Notes under the pieces: model-generated
The model's database searches: none
What the model saw: only the letters and a program-made list of their open reading frames with translations
What the model was told of the DNA's origin: nothing
Translations under genes and position numbers: made by a program
Part shown: in pieces, positions 21,166 to 31,458 of the stretch
Position numbering within the stretch: position 1 is the first letter of the stretch
How the letters are laid out: each line of letters starts with the position of its first letter
Assembly: GCF_022376445.1 (NCBI RefSeq)
Contig: NW_025954972.1
Location: 372,001 to 436,000, forward strand
Direction of reading: 5' to 3'
Source: Fomitopsis serialis
Taxonomy: Eukaryota; Basidiomycota; Agaricomycetes; Polyporales; Fomitopsidaceae
DNA length: 64,000 nt

Positions 21166-22918
21166 GGTGAGGGCGGTGAGGTGGGGGTTGGAGGTAAGTA
21201 TGTAAGAGCCGGCATCCGAGACAGGGTACCTCTTATAAACGGATATGCGGCAACCGCCGCAGTGGGTGCGACGCGTATATGATGTCATGGTGTGCCCCGG
21301 TACGAGCAGGATGTGCGCGGAGGGACGTGTGCAAAGAGACGCGCTCACGTGGCGCGCGCGACACCCTTGGGTCTCGGACATGGCAGCGGCGAGCAGTGAG
21401 GTCGCGTCGCGTCTCGCGGACAAGCCTGAGCGCGAGGTGATGCCCCTTGAGGACACGTCGACGACGGTCGTTGAGCTCATCCTACATTCATGTGGTGAGC
21501 TAGGCAGGACGTGGATGTCGCGGGCCAGACAGTTCGTGCACGCCGTTCTTATGCGAAAAGGACCAGGGCGTGTTGACTGTATCTACACTAATGTACATCT
21601 GTTCATTGTCTTTGACGTGTCATTTTCGACATCATCCCTGCCGCTTCCACTGTCGTCTTTGCCCATCCCTGCACTCGTAGCCATGAGCGTCACCAGAGCT
21701 GCTGCCATGGCGCTCGCGGTGAAGGTGGAGGTCGCTGCAGAGTGAATGACGTCTCTGGAGGGCTGCACCCGATGCGAGCCCGGTCTGAGCGGTGGGTGGC
21801 CGTTGCAGGTTGCACTTGTGGGCGGAGATCTGGACGACGTGGCGTGGATGCGCGAGAGGCCCTCGTGGTGCGTGACAGCAGTCGTAGGCGGAACTGTTGC
21901 CCGGGGTGTCGACGACGGAAAGGGGGCTTGACGGCGCGCGGTGCAACGAGAAGGCGGGGCCACACATAGGGAATGGCGACGCGGGCGGGTGGGAATGACG
22001 AGACGGCTTCGGCGGGGTGTGCACGGCGCGCGGATGAGGGTGGCGGGAAGGCAGGACTGCGGGCTATGCGTGGTGAACACGAGCGTGCACGGGGCCAAGC
22101 GGCGGGATGATGGTGAGCAGCGGCAGCGTCGCGCAGGCGCGCAAATGTCCTGGGCGAGATGGGCGGCGAGCTTGAGGTGGCCTCGCGGCGGCAGGCAGCG
22201 AGCCAGGGAAGACGCGGGGGGTACATAAGTACTCGTCCGCGAGGGGCCAGAGTAAAAGCCCATCTCCGCGTCTGCACGCTGGCGGGCGTTGCCCTGGGCG
22301 CGGTGGTCGCGGTGGCACTGAGAGAGGGAGGGCGCACGCTGGCGCGCGAGGGCGCCCCCGCAGCCAGTTCCCACGGTCGGCAGACAGCGGTGGCGGCGGG
22401 CGGCGGAGCACGGGGGACGACGCGCGGGGGACGTGACACTGACAGGAAGGATGGCGCCGGTGGCTGCGGCAGGTGGCGCGGGCGGGGTAGGGCAGGCAGG
22501 CTCGGTGGCACGGGTGGCGCGGTGGCGGGCGGTGGACGACGCGTGGCGGGGGATGTGGGTCACCGTGACGGGGCGGCGGGCGGCAGTAGCTGCGGCAGGT
22601 GATGCGGGCGGCGTAGGACGATGGCGCGGCAGGCAGCGGTGGGGACTGGCGGCGGGCGGTGGCGGGTGGCGGTGGCGGTGGCGGTGGCGGTAGCGCGGTG
22701 GCGGGTCGCAGTGGACGACGCGTGGCAGGGGACGTGGACGCGGGCGGTGACGGGTGGCGCGGCGGGGGAAAAAGGGTGTAACTGGGCACGTCTCGCGCTC
22801 GGGCGGGTGGCGGCGGACGGTCACCGCGGGCAGGGCGCTCGTCCCTCGCGCGGGGGAGGGCGCTCGTCTCTCGCGCGCGCCTTCGGCGCGCGCTCGTTCC
22901 TCGCGCGGCGCACGGGAT
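21166..22918. other. GC-rich low-complexity desert
   Basis: The first few hundred bases are the promoter of the minus-strand gene. From about 22100 the sequence is very GC-rich with degenerate GGTGGCGGGCGGTGGCGG-like repeats (clearest at about 22500-22750) and a UUCG-type hairpin CGCGCGCCTTCGGCGCGCG near 22872-22890. Long open frames occur on both strands only because stop codons are rare in such sequence. Confidence 0.7.
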
Positions 22919-22959
22919 GAGGCCCCGGGTTCAATTCCCGGTTGGGCCCTGTCTTTTTT
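22919..22959 (+). pseudogene. Orphan 3' half of a tRNA-Pro plus terminator
   Basis: 22923-22949 contain a complete T arm (CCGGG-TTCAATT-CCCGG), the acceptor strand TTGGGCC and discriminator C, matching the tRNA-Pro at 11041, and a T6 terminator at 22954-22959. No matching 5' half (GGCCCAATGG...) is found upstream, where the GC-rich tract begins instead. It is a truncated tRNA gene or the 3' end of a tRNA-derived repeat. Confidence 0.75.
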
Positions 22960-23931
22960 CGTTGATTTTCTCGTCCTGAAGAGACGGGGAAATAAATGTT
23001 CTGTCCTTTTGAACGAGGTGGATGCAAGAAGGAGCCAAGTAGATATGTTGGCTTCAGCCACCGACTATGTAGAGCGGTGCACTTTTTTGCAACCTCAAAC
23101 GATGATGCACACATATAGCATCATTGATGGTGCCCTACACACAGGCCCATAATGGTATCATGACGACGATGTTGTGGAACCATGCAATGAGAGGTCTTCC
23201 AGTTTCAAAAGGACGACGGACGTCGGCATCGAATAAGCGCCGGGTGCGAGCCTAACTCACCATTTTGCGCAGTGTTGGAGGTGCCAAATTCTGTGGCGAT
23301 AAGTCCTCCATAAACCGCGTCAGATGTTGTAGAAGTCTAGAAGAGGGCCCTATACACTTGCTCTCGACAGCAATGGATATCGCCAGCCAACGACTACGCC
23401 CACCTACAACTCAATTGCAATGTCTGAGTAGCGTGACGCTCACGGTGACTCTGGTCTGAGGTGTGCACTGACTCTTTCCAGGACAAAGCTACCTGTGCGA
23501 ACATCCAGGCCAACGGCAGCTCTTGCACGTACGGGCCCACGTACAGCTATGCAAGGCCTCCGCAGAGCAAGTAATTGTACCCGTTGTGTGCATCGTGTCG
23601 GCTGTGACTTTGTACGACCCAGTGTTAGTATGCTAACCGAGCTAGGCGTCGCGATTCAGATTCTCTATGCAGTGGTCCAATATAACTTGATGTGCCGATA
23701 TTGTACTTCAAGTTTGCGAGCACAGTAGAAGGCTTCAAGGTCTACGACTTGTCGTAGTCTCGTGGTTGTTCTCTCGTCGAGGTTTAGTCTGAAAGTATGC
23801 GCGAGACACTCGGAGTGCCGCGAGACAGGGCAACGCAACGACGTTGGGGAAAGCAAAATCTAGAAGCATGACAAGAGTGACAAATATAAGCTGACAACAG
23901 GGGGCGAAACACAACGGAGAAACTGAGGGAG
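22960..23931. other. Intergenic without recognisable gene
   Basis: One stretch at 23482-23560 looks exon-like (after a CAG acceptor it reads DKATCANIQANGSSCTYG), but no matching neighbours could be joined to it. The final bases are the 3' UTR of the PX gene. Confidence 0.4.
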
Positions 23932-24734
23932 CTAGTCCATGACCCACTCCCGCAAGATCTCGCAGCCTCCGATGTCTGGGTGGAGCAGGATAGACGATAA
24001 CCAATGCTGCAACAGTCGTCTTCTTTGGTCGAGAAAGGACGGGCGAAACTTGGAAAGAGGGGACTTCGGCGGCAATGGCGAGATGAACCGTTGGTGGCTT
24101 TGCTACGGGATGGTTAGAAGCCGTCATTGCCGAGGAGGGCAAGACGCACTGGAAGCCTGGCACGTAGTCGTGCATATAACTCTGCGAAAGCGCTATATCG
24201 CTTGTGTACATGGATGACAGTTCCCTGCGAGCACTCGTTCGGCGTGAGCCCACTTGCTTCACGAATAATCGGCGTACCTCCTTGGTCTTGATCGCACAGT
24301 CGTACACTTTGGCATCATTCAGGCTTAATGGCTAGCGAAGACCTGCACAGTGCACTCACCTATGTACGCGCCGCCTCGCTTATCCCCGACATTCGTCCAT
24401 CCAACGACCTCCACCTCTCGCGCAAAGACCAGGCTCTCGCCCGAGTGGTCGCCCAGCCAGATGTCCTTCGAGTATATCGAGGGCGCATCGACCGATGGTC
24501 GTGCAGCCGTGCTAAACTCGAATTCCACCGGGGTCTGCGAAGCGCTGTTCAGCCCATGTTCGCAGTCCGAACAGATCAGCGACTCACATCACACAACTCC
24601 TCGTATAAGCGCGCCTCCTCTTCTACATCAATCTTGTCCGGAAGGACCTCGATGAGGCCCTGGGCGTGCTCGAACGGACGCGGTGTGGTAGGGGTTGATG
24701 GTCCCCTCGACAGAGTAGGGCTTCGAAGTGCCAT
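23932..24734 (-). CDS. YPT35: PX-domain protein, Ypt35-like
   Basis: Minus-strand exons 24734-24588, 24534-24360, 24306-24278, 24224-24150, 24102-23932; all junctions keep frame, 198 residues. The N-terminal 110 residues are variable. The phox-homology domain follows: YDCAIKTKE, HVHKRYSAFAELYARL (basic RYSxF phosphoinositide motif), LPPKSPLSKFRP (PPK loop), FLDQRRRLLQHWLSSILLHP and a final EILREWVMD. This is the architecture of fungal Ypt35, which binds PI3P on endosomes and vacuoles and recruits Vps13 at contact sites (family knowledge). It is divergent from the Rrg7-like gene with 345 bp between starts. The PX call is firm; the Ypt35 orthology rests on size and terminal PX position. Confidence 0.85.
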
Positions 24735-25079
24735 TGGAGCGAAATATGTAAGAGCTGAAACATTAAAGGGCGTGCCAGTGTTCAGTACATGGGACAGAGA
24801 GTGAGAGATCCAAGGAAAGGAGTGTGATATCGGTAGGACGCTGCCCAGTTGTGGTGGCCGCCTTAGCGTAATGGAGGAGCTTATGGGCGTCAGTGATATT
24901 TAGCCGCCTTTTACGGTCTCTACCATCGCGTTCTCAACCCAATCTCAAGCCATGGCCATTCGCCACGCCTATCGTTGACCAGAAAGATATTAAGAATCAC
25001 CTCCAAGGTTCGCATTTCGGTGTCAATCGAAGGCACGATGATTATCGACTGACCACAGCGTGGAAGTTGCGTGGAAGCC

Positions 25080-25949
25080 ATGCGGCCTGCCTTGCGAGTT
25101 TTCAGATTCAAACAAGGCTTGCGGAGACTGTCGACCACGCCGTACCCCGGTGTGCTCTCTACCACGCACAAGGGTGTCGCTTTCGAGCAACGTTCCCTCG
25201 CCCTCCTGGAGGAACACCTTTCCATGTCGCTTCGGCGCGTAGGTGGCAAGGACGACGGCGGGATCGACTTGCTCGGCTGGTGGTGGCTCCCCGCTCGTCA
25301 GCACGTCGTCACAGACCCCTCGTCGAGCGCGTCTCGAGGCTCGCTGACTAGTCCTGCGTCTGCTGAGCGGACGCGCATCCGCGTCATCGCGCAGTGCAAG
25401 GACGAGCAGAAGAAAGTCGGGCCGAAATACGTTCGTGAACTTGAAGGAGTCTTGTATCGGTACGTCGCAGGTGCCCATGCGTCACACATCCTGCCACCAA
25501 CCACTGGCCGCACATCGTCGATGTATGCGCCCGACTCGGACCCCGAGCACGACACCTCCGTCGAAGAGCTTGATCCAGTTGTCGGCTTACTGGTTTCCTC
25601 TGCTCCGTTCACGAAGGCTACGATGGTGCGGGCCAATTCCTCTACCATGCCTCTCATGTTGCTCCACATTCCTCCTGTCCTTCCGGACAGTGTCGCTGGG
25701 CAAGATGCCATTTGTTCCGACTTAGCAATGCAAGAACAGAAACCGAGCCAGTCGTCTTCTGAGCAGCAGTACAGCCACGGTGCCCTAGGGTCTCTCGTAT
25801 TCAACGCAGCTCTGGCCAGCGGACTCCTTCATAATCAGTTACAACCGCGTTGGGAACACTCGCTAGCCAGCGGTCTCACTGGGCGTCCGGGCATATGGTT
25901 CAACGGACAGCGTGTGCACAGCTGGACGCCCGAACGCAACCTCAACTAA
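25080..25949 (+). CDS. RRG7: Rrg7-like mitochondrial protein (DUF2034)
   Basis: A single exon of 289 residues. The N-terminus is basic and Ser/Arg-rich (RPALRVFRFKQGLRRLST), typical of a mitochondrial presequence. The conserved core shows GVAFEQRSLALLEEHL, GGKDDGGIDLLGWW and RIRVIAQCKDEQKKVGPKY: the Asp of GGID and the QxK of AQCK fit a PD-(D/E)xK nuclease-like fold described for the DUF2034 family, whose yeast member Rrg7 is needed for respiratory growth. The start codon at 25080 was chosen as the first ATG with coding character; an in-frame GTG precedes it. Function beyond mitochondrial location is not known for the family. It shares its promoter region with the PX gene. Confidence 0.83.
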   Translation: MRPALRVFRFKQGLRRLSTTPYPGVLSTTHKGVAFEQRSLALLEEHLSMSLRRVGGKDDGGIDLLGWWWLPARQHVVTDPSSSASRGSLTSPASAERTRIRVIAQCKDEQKKVGPKYVRELEGVLYRYVAGAHASHILPPTTGRTSSMYAPDSDPEHDTSVEELDPVVGLLVSSAPFTKATMVRANSSTMPLMLLHIPPVLPDSVAGQDAICSDLAMQEQKPSQSSSEQQYSHGALGSLVFNAALASGLLHNQLQPRWEHSLASGLTGRPGIWFNGQRVHSWTPERNLN

Positions 25950-26546
25950 CCTCAGTTAGGCGGAACTACCTCGTCCCTAAATGTACCATACAAGCTTCCG
26001 GTCTACGGGCGGGGTCCGCCCGTGTCAGCTGGAGGCTGCCGAAGTCGTCGTCGACCTTCATGTTTGCTGTCGTTCAACTCACAGCGTTCATCTAGCTGGT
26101 CGGATGCGCATAGTGTAAGCAATGTCGTGTCTTTCAATATGTGGCGGAGCCTGATTCGTATTAATAGCGCCTCCCCGACCCGCAGCACGCAGTTTCCTGG
26201 GACTCTCCTGTGGTTGCCTTTCGCGCATCGACGGTACAGTGCGTGCATGATGCGCTGGAACGGTGTATGTATCAGGCACCTGCGCCATTGACCACAGGTC
26301 TATTGGCGTCGGTATCACACAAAGCAATTCACATGACTCCGCACTTCCATCGCTTTGGAGTGCATAGGTATCCAATTTTAGATGGGAGTACCCATCCTTG
26401 GGTGGATCTCATAACCCTGAATGCAATGTAGAAGCCGAAGTCCCGCCTTCATTTCCGGGATATGTGCCGCGCGAAGCAACTTTAACTTGCAGAAGGAGCG
26501 CAGCTTCCTTCCGGGCCCACCTGCCTCGTTGACGCCTCGTGGTTCG
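25950..26546. other. Intergenic before the 521-residue protein
   Basis: 3' UTR of the Rrg7-like gene and promoter of the next. No separate feature recognised. Confidence 0.5.
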
Positions 26547-26554
26547 TATATATA
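26547..26554 (+). promoter_or_regulatory. TATA box of the gene at 26636
   Basis: TATATATA 82 bp upstream of the start codon. Confidence 0.7.
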
Positions 26555-26635
26555 GCCACCGTACAAAGACAATGCTCAGCGCACGCACAGTTACAACGAC
26601 CATCGAACCATCACACTCCCTTTCCGCCTACCGCC

Positions 26636-28201
26636 ATGTCTGCACCGCAAATTTATCAAGTGCCAGACATCAACAGCATCCACGTAGACCAATCATGGAT
26701 GAGCATGGACTCCCCGTACCCCCCTACCCCTTACCGCCGCTCGCGCAAGAGCCACGTCAGCAACCCAAGCTGGAATTCCGCCTCGTTCATGCAGCCGGGC
26801 GCGCACCCCTGGCCGGGTGGGAGGCCGCTCCCTCAGCCCATACAAGCGAGGGGCATGTCCACTAGCTCGCAGTGGCAATCGGAATACGCGAACGACTACA
26901 CACAGGAGTCGGTGGCGCCGGAGCGGGACGACACCGGCGGTGATTTGGAAGCACAGGCGGGCGAGGGTGAAGGCGAGGGTGAGGGTGATGAACAGGATTG
27001 GGACGCGACGGAGGGTAGCACCGACCACATCACAGTCGAGGCTGTCCCAGGGCAGACAGGAGCGATCGTAGAGGAGGGCCACCCCAGGCAGAGAGGGAAA
27101 GCCAAGGCATTCGTTGGTGGCTTTGTCACGGGTCTGAGGAACCTGCCACGACTGGTGGTGAAGACTGAGCGGAAGGCGTTGAAGAAAGGAGCCTTGGAGA
27201 CGTATGCTGCGGACGACCCGGAGGCGTTGCCCGGGTACGAGGAGGCCAGCCAGCCAGTGCCTGGCCCGTCCAACATGCAGTACGTCCAGGCAATGGAGAT
27301 GCCCAGCGGGCATGTGGCGTCCTCGCAGCTGTCATACACCAACGACGACAGCCAGAACCAACAAGTCCACGCTCCTCCCGAGCACCATAACGAGGAGCCG
27401 CCCCATCAGGCTTCGGCCTCCGGTCCTATGCTCGCCCTTTCCTCACCGGCTGTCGGTACGCCCGTGCTCGTAGAGCCTCTCCCAACACGAGACTATGCGA
27501 AGATGGAGTCGCCAGTGCGCACCGCGCCCCCAGACGACTCTTTCAGCGCGCACATCACGCGTATCCACAACTTCATCGTCGAGTTGAAGAACCTTCCGTG
27601 GCTCTCATCTCGTGTCACAGACGACTACTACCCAGAAAGGTCAGGCCGTGCCCGCGACTCGAAGATCAAGCCAGGGTCATGGTATTCCACGCGTGAACAC
27701 CACGAGATCGACCTCCTCGCTACGCCTGCTGCTGTCAAGACTGAGGTACCCCGCAGCGACGATGGTCGATCTCTTGTGCGTCCTGTGCGGACGCCTACTA
27801 TGACTTCCTGTAGCAGCAGCCCCGTCCACCCCGCGATGAGGCAGTACGTGGCTAGCATCGCCAGCCAGGGTCTCGCGTCTCCTGTCGCTTCGTTGCGCAG
27901 TCACAGGCGACGGTCGTATCGCAGCTACCACGGTAGTTATCACGGCGGACATTCCGGATACCAGTTACCGCAGATGCCCCCGCTCGGTAATATACAACTG
28001 CAGCACGCCATAGGTGTCACAGTGGATGCCCAAGGCAATCAAATGTACATGGTACCTGTCGCGTCCATCCCGTCTATGCCGTCTGTGCCGTCACCACCGC
28101 TTACTTCCCATTCCCCTTCACACCCGCCAACTCACGTCCCATATCCGAGTATGAGTATGTCGTCTCCGGGAGACCACAGCAAGCTATCCGTGCAAAAGTA
28201 G
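26636..28201 (+). CDS. Uncharacterised single-exon protein with paired LxNLPxL modules
   Basis: An intronless 521-residue protein, unusual in a window where most genes have several introns. The start has a CCGCCATGTC context and sits below a TATA box. Two short conserved-looking modules stand out in otherwise disordered sequence: FVGGFVTGLRNLPRLVVK (about residues 162-179) and RIHNFIVELKNLPWLSSRVT followed by DYYPERSGRARDSKIKPGSWY (about 305-350). An acidic Glu/Gly run lies near 110-120 and the C-terminus is rich in Ser, Pro and Tyr with GNIQLQHAIGVTVDAQGNQMY. No membrane segment or catalytic motif is seen. I think it belongs to an agaricomycete-specific family; function unknown. Confidence 0.8.
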   Translation: MSAPQIYQVPDINSIHVDQSWMSMDSPYPPTPYRRSRKSHVSNPSWNSASFMQPGAHPWPGGRPLPQPIQARGMSTSSQWQSEYANDYTQESVAPERDDTGGDLEAQAGEGEGEGEGDEQDWDATEGSTDHITVEAVPGQTGAIVEEGHPRQRGKAKAFVGGFVTGLRNLPRLVVKTERKALKKGALETYAADDPEALPGYEEASQPVPGPSNMQYVQAMEMPSGHVASSQLSYTNDDSQNQQVHAPPEHHNEEPPHQASASGPMLALSSPAVGTPVLVEPLPTRDYAKMESPVRTAPPDDSFSAHITRIHNFIVELKNLPWLSSRVTDDYYPERSGRARDSKIKPGSWYSTREHHEIDLLATPAAVKTEVPRSDDGRSLVRPVRTPTMTSCSSSPVHPAMRQYVASIASQGLASPVASLRSHRRRSYRSYHGSYHGGHSGYQLPQMPPLGNIQLQHAIGVTVDAQGNQMYMVPVASIPSMPSVPSPPLTSHSPSHPPTHVPYPSMSMSSPGDHSKLSVQK

Positions 28202-28523
28202 TCGATCGCCATGTTTGGCGAGCCTCTCAACGGGGATGTGCTAGTGCGTGCATCTGTTGGATGATTGTTTTGTAACCGCTTTTATCATGGAGACTATTGG
28301 TGCGAACTTTGACGTTCTCTATGTATCTATGGTCCTTCCCGCGTGTGCATGCGAAGCACCACACTTATTGCAACTTCATTGTCTATGATTCACGTTTCAA
28401 TATTGCCCAGATGTCTGCCGCAAGTTCTAGAGCTGATGCTGAGCTGACTTCATGCGGTGCTTCATTTCGCCGAATGTCTTCGGTCAAAATCAGAACATGG
28501 CTGACGCGAACCTTCATTTGACC
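28202..28523. other. Intergenic
   Basis: 3' UTR of the preceding gene and promoter of the BTB gene. Nothing else seen. Confidence 0.5.
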
Positions 28524-28530
28524 TATATAA
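28524..28530 (+). promoter_or_regulatory. TATA box of the BTB gene
   Basis: TATATAA 48 bp upstream of the first ATG at 28578. Confidence 0.65.
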
Positions 28531-28577
28531 ACGACTTCTCTAGTAGACCCGCCGCCTTCGACTTCGGCGCCCTTTAG

Positions 28578-29715
28578 ATGCCTACCTCGTTAACCCGACC
28601 CGCAAGCATGGCCGAGGAACACATAAGGTCCGACCTCTGGTTCAACGATGGCAATATATTCTGGTCGTCCGTGGTATACTATTCAAAGTCCATCGCGGAC
28701 AACTGGAGCGTCACTCCGAGGTGTTTCGTGACCTCTTCTCGATACCACAACCGCAGGATCAGCAGCAGCTCATAGACGGCTGCCAGTGGTTGGAATTGTA
28801 CGACTCACCTTCCGACGTCCTGCACTTGCTATCTGCATTATATGATGGATTGTAAGCTGCTCGCTGTTATGTCGTGCTTCTTCTCACTATCACATTCTCA
28901 GATACATCAGCAAGCCCTGTGCAATCAAATTCAACGTCGTCGCTGGTGTCCTGCGGCTGTCCCACAAGTACTTGATCGAGCATCTCCGCATCCGCTGTCT
29001 TCAATGGCTTCGCGCCGACTGGCCGTCGACTCTGGATGGCTGGGACCGTAGGGAGCAACAGGCGACTGACGACAACAAACGCTACGCGCCACGAGAATGG
29101 TATCCGCATCCGATCTACGTTATCAACTTGGCACGTGAACTCACTCTCAATGATCTGCTCGCATCTGCCTTCTATGATCTCTCGCGTTATGGACCACGCA
29201 AGATCGCTTCTGGAACGACGACCACTCCCCATCCACTGCCTACGGCTGATTCGACGACGCCCAACGCACTTGACGAACGTCTTGCTCTATCGCCGCAAGA
29301 CCTCTACACAGTACTCCTTGGGCGCGAAGTCGGACAACGTTACTTAGCGAACTTTATCGAGAAGGAACTCAGCACGCGCGCGGTGTCCGCCACATGCATC
29401 CACAAACATCGCGACAACGGACGGCCCTGCCGAGAATCGTTCTACTTCATCATGCTCAACATCCTGCGCTCTGTCGGGGGTATATCTGCAGGCCGTGATG
29501 CCGACCCTCTTTTCACGCTCGTGCAAGCGGTGGAGATGCTCAACCGCAAAGACTTCACGGATGGCGAGAAGCAATGCGGCCTGCAGATATGCGAGCCTTG
29601 CAAAGTGGACTTCGCACAGTCTACTGCGAAAGCGAGGCAGGACGCCTGGGCTCAGTTGGCTTCTTGGTTTAGTTTTGAAGGCAATGCACCGATATCCGCT
29701 GTACCGATCTGCTAG
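28578..29715 (+). CDS. BTB/POZ-domain protein (one apparent missing base)
   Basis: Two exons, 28578-28851 and 28902-29715. The protein follows the large basidiomycete BTB family: HIRSDLWFNDGNI, then VVRGILFKVHRGQLERHSEVF (BTB core), WLELYDSPSDVLHLLSALYDGLYI, and FNVVAGVLRLSHKYLIEHLR, followed by a C-terminal half with Cys pairs (CGLQICEPCK). BTB domains mediate dimerisation and often recruit Cullin-3 or transcription partners; the role of this family is not known. Between DGNI and ILVVRG the frame shifts: adding one base near 28655 (AATATATTC to AATATAATTC) restores it, and everything else is intact. I take this as a probable sequence error. Starts at 28578 or 28608 are both possible. Confidence 0.82.
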
Positions 29716-29739
29716 TCCCTCCTGTTGTATGATTCCTGG

Positions 29740-29988
29740 TCAGCATGTGCGTATGAACCAAGCCGGGTGTTCATCTGGACGCAGACGGAGGTGCCCGTTG
29801 TTCAACTCGTGACGTGTACGTCCGTCCACCCAAGAGGCGAGATCCGGGACGGATGCATTCCCTTCGAGCAAGCCCAGACGGCACCCGGTCTCTGCCATCA
29901 ACGTTCCAAGCCTCTCTTGTGCCTCACTTATTACTGTATACTGAGTGGGCCGAACGCCCGCAAGCCGCGGCGTGACTTTCGGCTCCAT
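29740..29988 (-). CDS. Hypothetical 82-residue protein
   Basis: An open frame with ATG and TGA tail-to-tail with the BTB gene. It has coding-like composition (QERLGTLMAETGCRLGLLEG; DLASWVDGRTRHELNNGHLR) and a plausible helix pair but no known motif. It may be the last exon of a longer gene extending toward 30200 or a chance frame. Confidence 0.3.
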   Translation of the reverse strand: MEPKVTPRLAGVRPTQYTVISEAQERLGTLMAETGCRLGLLEGNASVPDLASWVDGRTRHELNNGHLRLRPDEHPAWFIRTC

Positions 29989-30534
29989 ATCGATACTGTA
30001 TCCTTGTCTGGCGGTCGACGCAACTTAGAAGTGCCCACAAGATTTGCCACGGTCACATGGTCGCAAATCTTTCCTCCGCTCTGTTGTCAGCGCCCTGTGT
30101 CCCATCTGCACTTCTCGCTCTCAGTCGCACATAAGTATGCAAGTGCGCCAACTCCTCGCCCTCTATCACGTCCCGCGTCCAGTCTCGGTCTAACGTCAAT
30201 CTAAGTGGCGAGACTATTATCTTTTATGGTCGGCAACGGAGACTACGTGACTGAGATCAACGGACAACAGAAGACGTTGCAATGATTTACTGTGATTGAA
30301 GCTTTCGCCGGAAGGCTTTGCCCTGTCTGCGAATGGGGATAATTTCATTGGTGCGTCAGCTCCTAGACATGCTTGAGCACAAGCACTTGCTGGTCCTGAT
30401 CTGGTCTCGGGAAGGAATTGACTTCTCGCGGTTCTCGGGAAGCTCTCCGCCAAACGAAGCATGCGGTTTCGATCTGGAATTGCATACAAAGGAAACACCA
30501 ACTACTACGCGAACACGCTCTGCATCCTACAACG

Positions 30535-31458
30535 TCAGCATTTCTCCCCGGGCTGCTTCGTTGTGGGGGTGATCGACTGCGGAAACCAGCTGTCCTTGTT
30601 AACGGTGACGCATACGTTCGGGCCCCCATCGAAGGACTTCACGGCATAGGAGTTGTTCCCTGCCAGCATAGCGTCTTGGACTTGTTCTCCTTCAGCGACT
30701 CCTCGATTCCGTCTGTGCACATCCGCGCGACTATGTCCCTGTTGTACTTGCCGGTGAAGACTTGCTGCTTGCCGTTGACGAGCCCCGTCCTTTTGTCATC
30801 GATGAACAGCGTCTTTGTCTTCTTTGGCTTTCCCTACAGAGGGCAGAGTGAGCTTTCGGCTTATAGGTAACGTGGGGGCAAGCGGACGAAAGGACGTACT
30901 CCTCCAAAGGAAACTGTTGCAAGCGACGTCTGTGTGTCGATGACCATATCCCCAGAATCTTTGTTTGTCTTGAACCAGGTCGAGGTGAGATGTCTTCCGG
31001 ATGTAGATTTGTCGCTGCGACCATCGAAGACATGACTCTGCATGCCTTTCCAGATCTTCTCCGCGTCTGCCCTGGACTCGTTGCCACCTCCTGCGGGTGC
31101 TGGAATGGACAATATGTCCATCAAGGCTTTATTTTATCACGAGATCCGCAAGAACCTACTTTGCCTATACTCTTGCACTGAGCAGCGTTGGACGCAAGAT
31201 CCCCTGTATGTGTATCCCTCGCGACGCATTTGCGGGTGTGAAGGTGAATCCACAGATATCCTTCTTCACTACTGTTGCCTAACGAGTCAGAATGCATCGC
31301 TCCCTTGTGCCAGACAGAAGTAACGCACCGCAAGCATCGCAATCAGTGATCTTGCCGCACACTTCAGCATTGTCCCGTGGCTGCACGGGTGCAGCTTGTA
31401 CGAGGAAGAGTACGCAGAACATGGTGACGACGGCGAAGAGGGAGGTCGTGAAACGCAT
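30535..31458 (-). CDS. Small secreted Cys-containing protein (one apparent missing base)
   Basis: Starts at 31458 with a signal peptide (MRFTTSLFAVVTMFCVLFLV, then QAAPVQPRD). A Cys-rich segment EVCGKITDCDAC is split by an intron 31417-ish to 31290-ish (about 50 bp) and continues with CVARDTHTGDL...QC. Further exons give WKGMQSHVFDGRSD, TWFKTNKDSGDMVIDTQTSL, then after a GTACGT...TAG intron KTKTLFIDDKRTGLVNGKQQ and NRDIVARMCTDGIEESLKE. The last section, QVQDAMLAGNNSYAVKSFDG ending PGEKC, is in a frame that needs one extra base near 30685 (GAACAAG to GAAACAAG). Boundaries of the middle exon are uncertain. Likely an extracellular protein of unknown function, possibly an effector-like small secreted protein. 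Confidence 0.62.

Noticed and set aside
21583..23061. Minus-strand open frame of 492 codons
   Set aside because: Very Pro/Arg/His-rich translation of a GC-rich repeat; it reads through the antisense of a tRNA 3' half and has no intron or domain, so it is an artefact of few stop codons.
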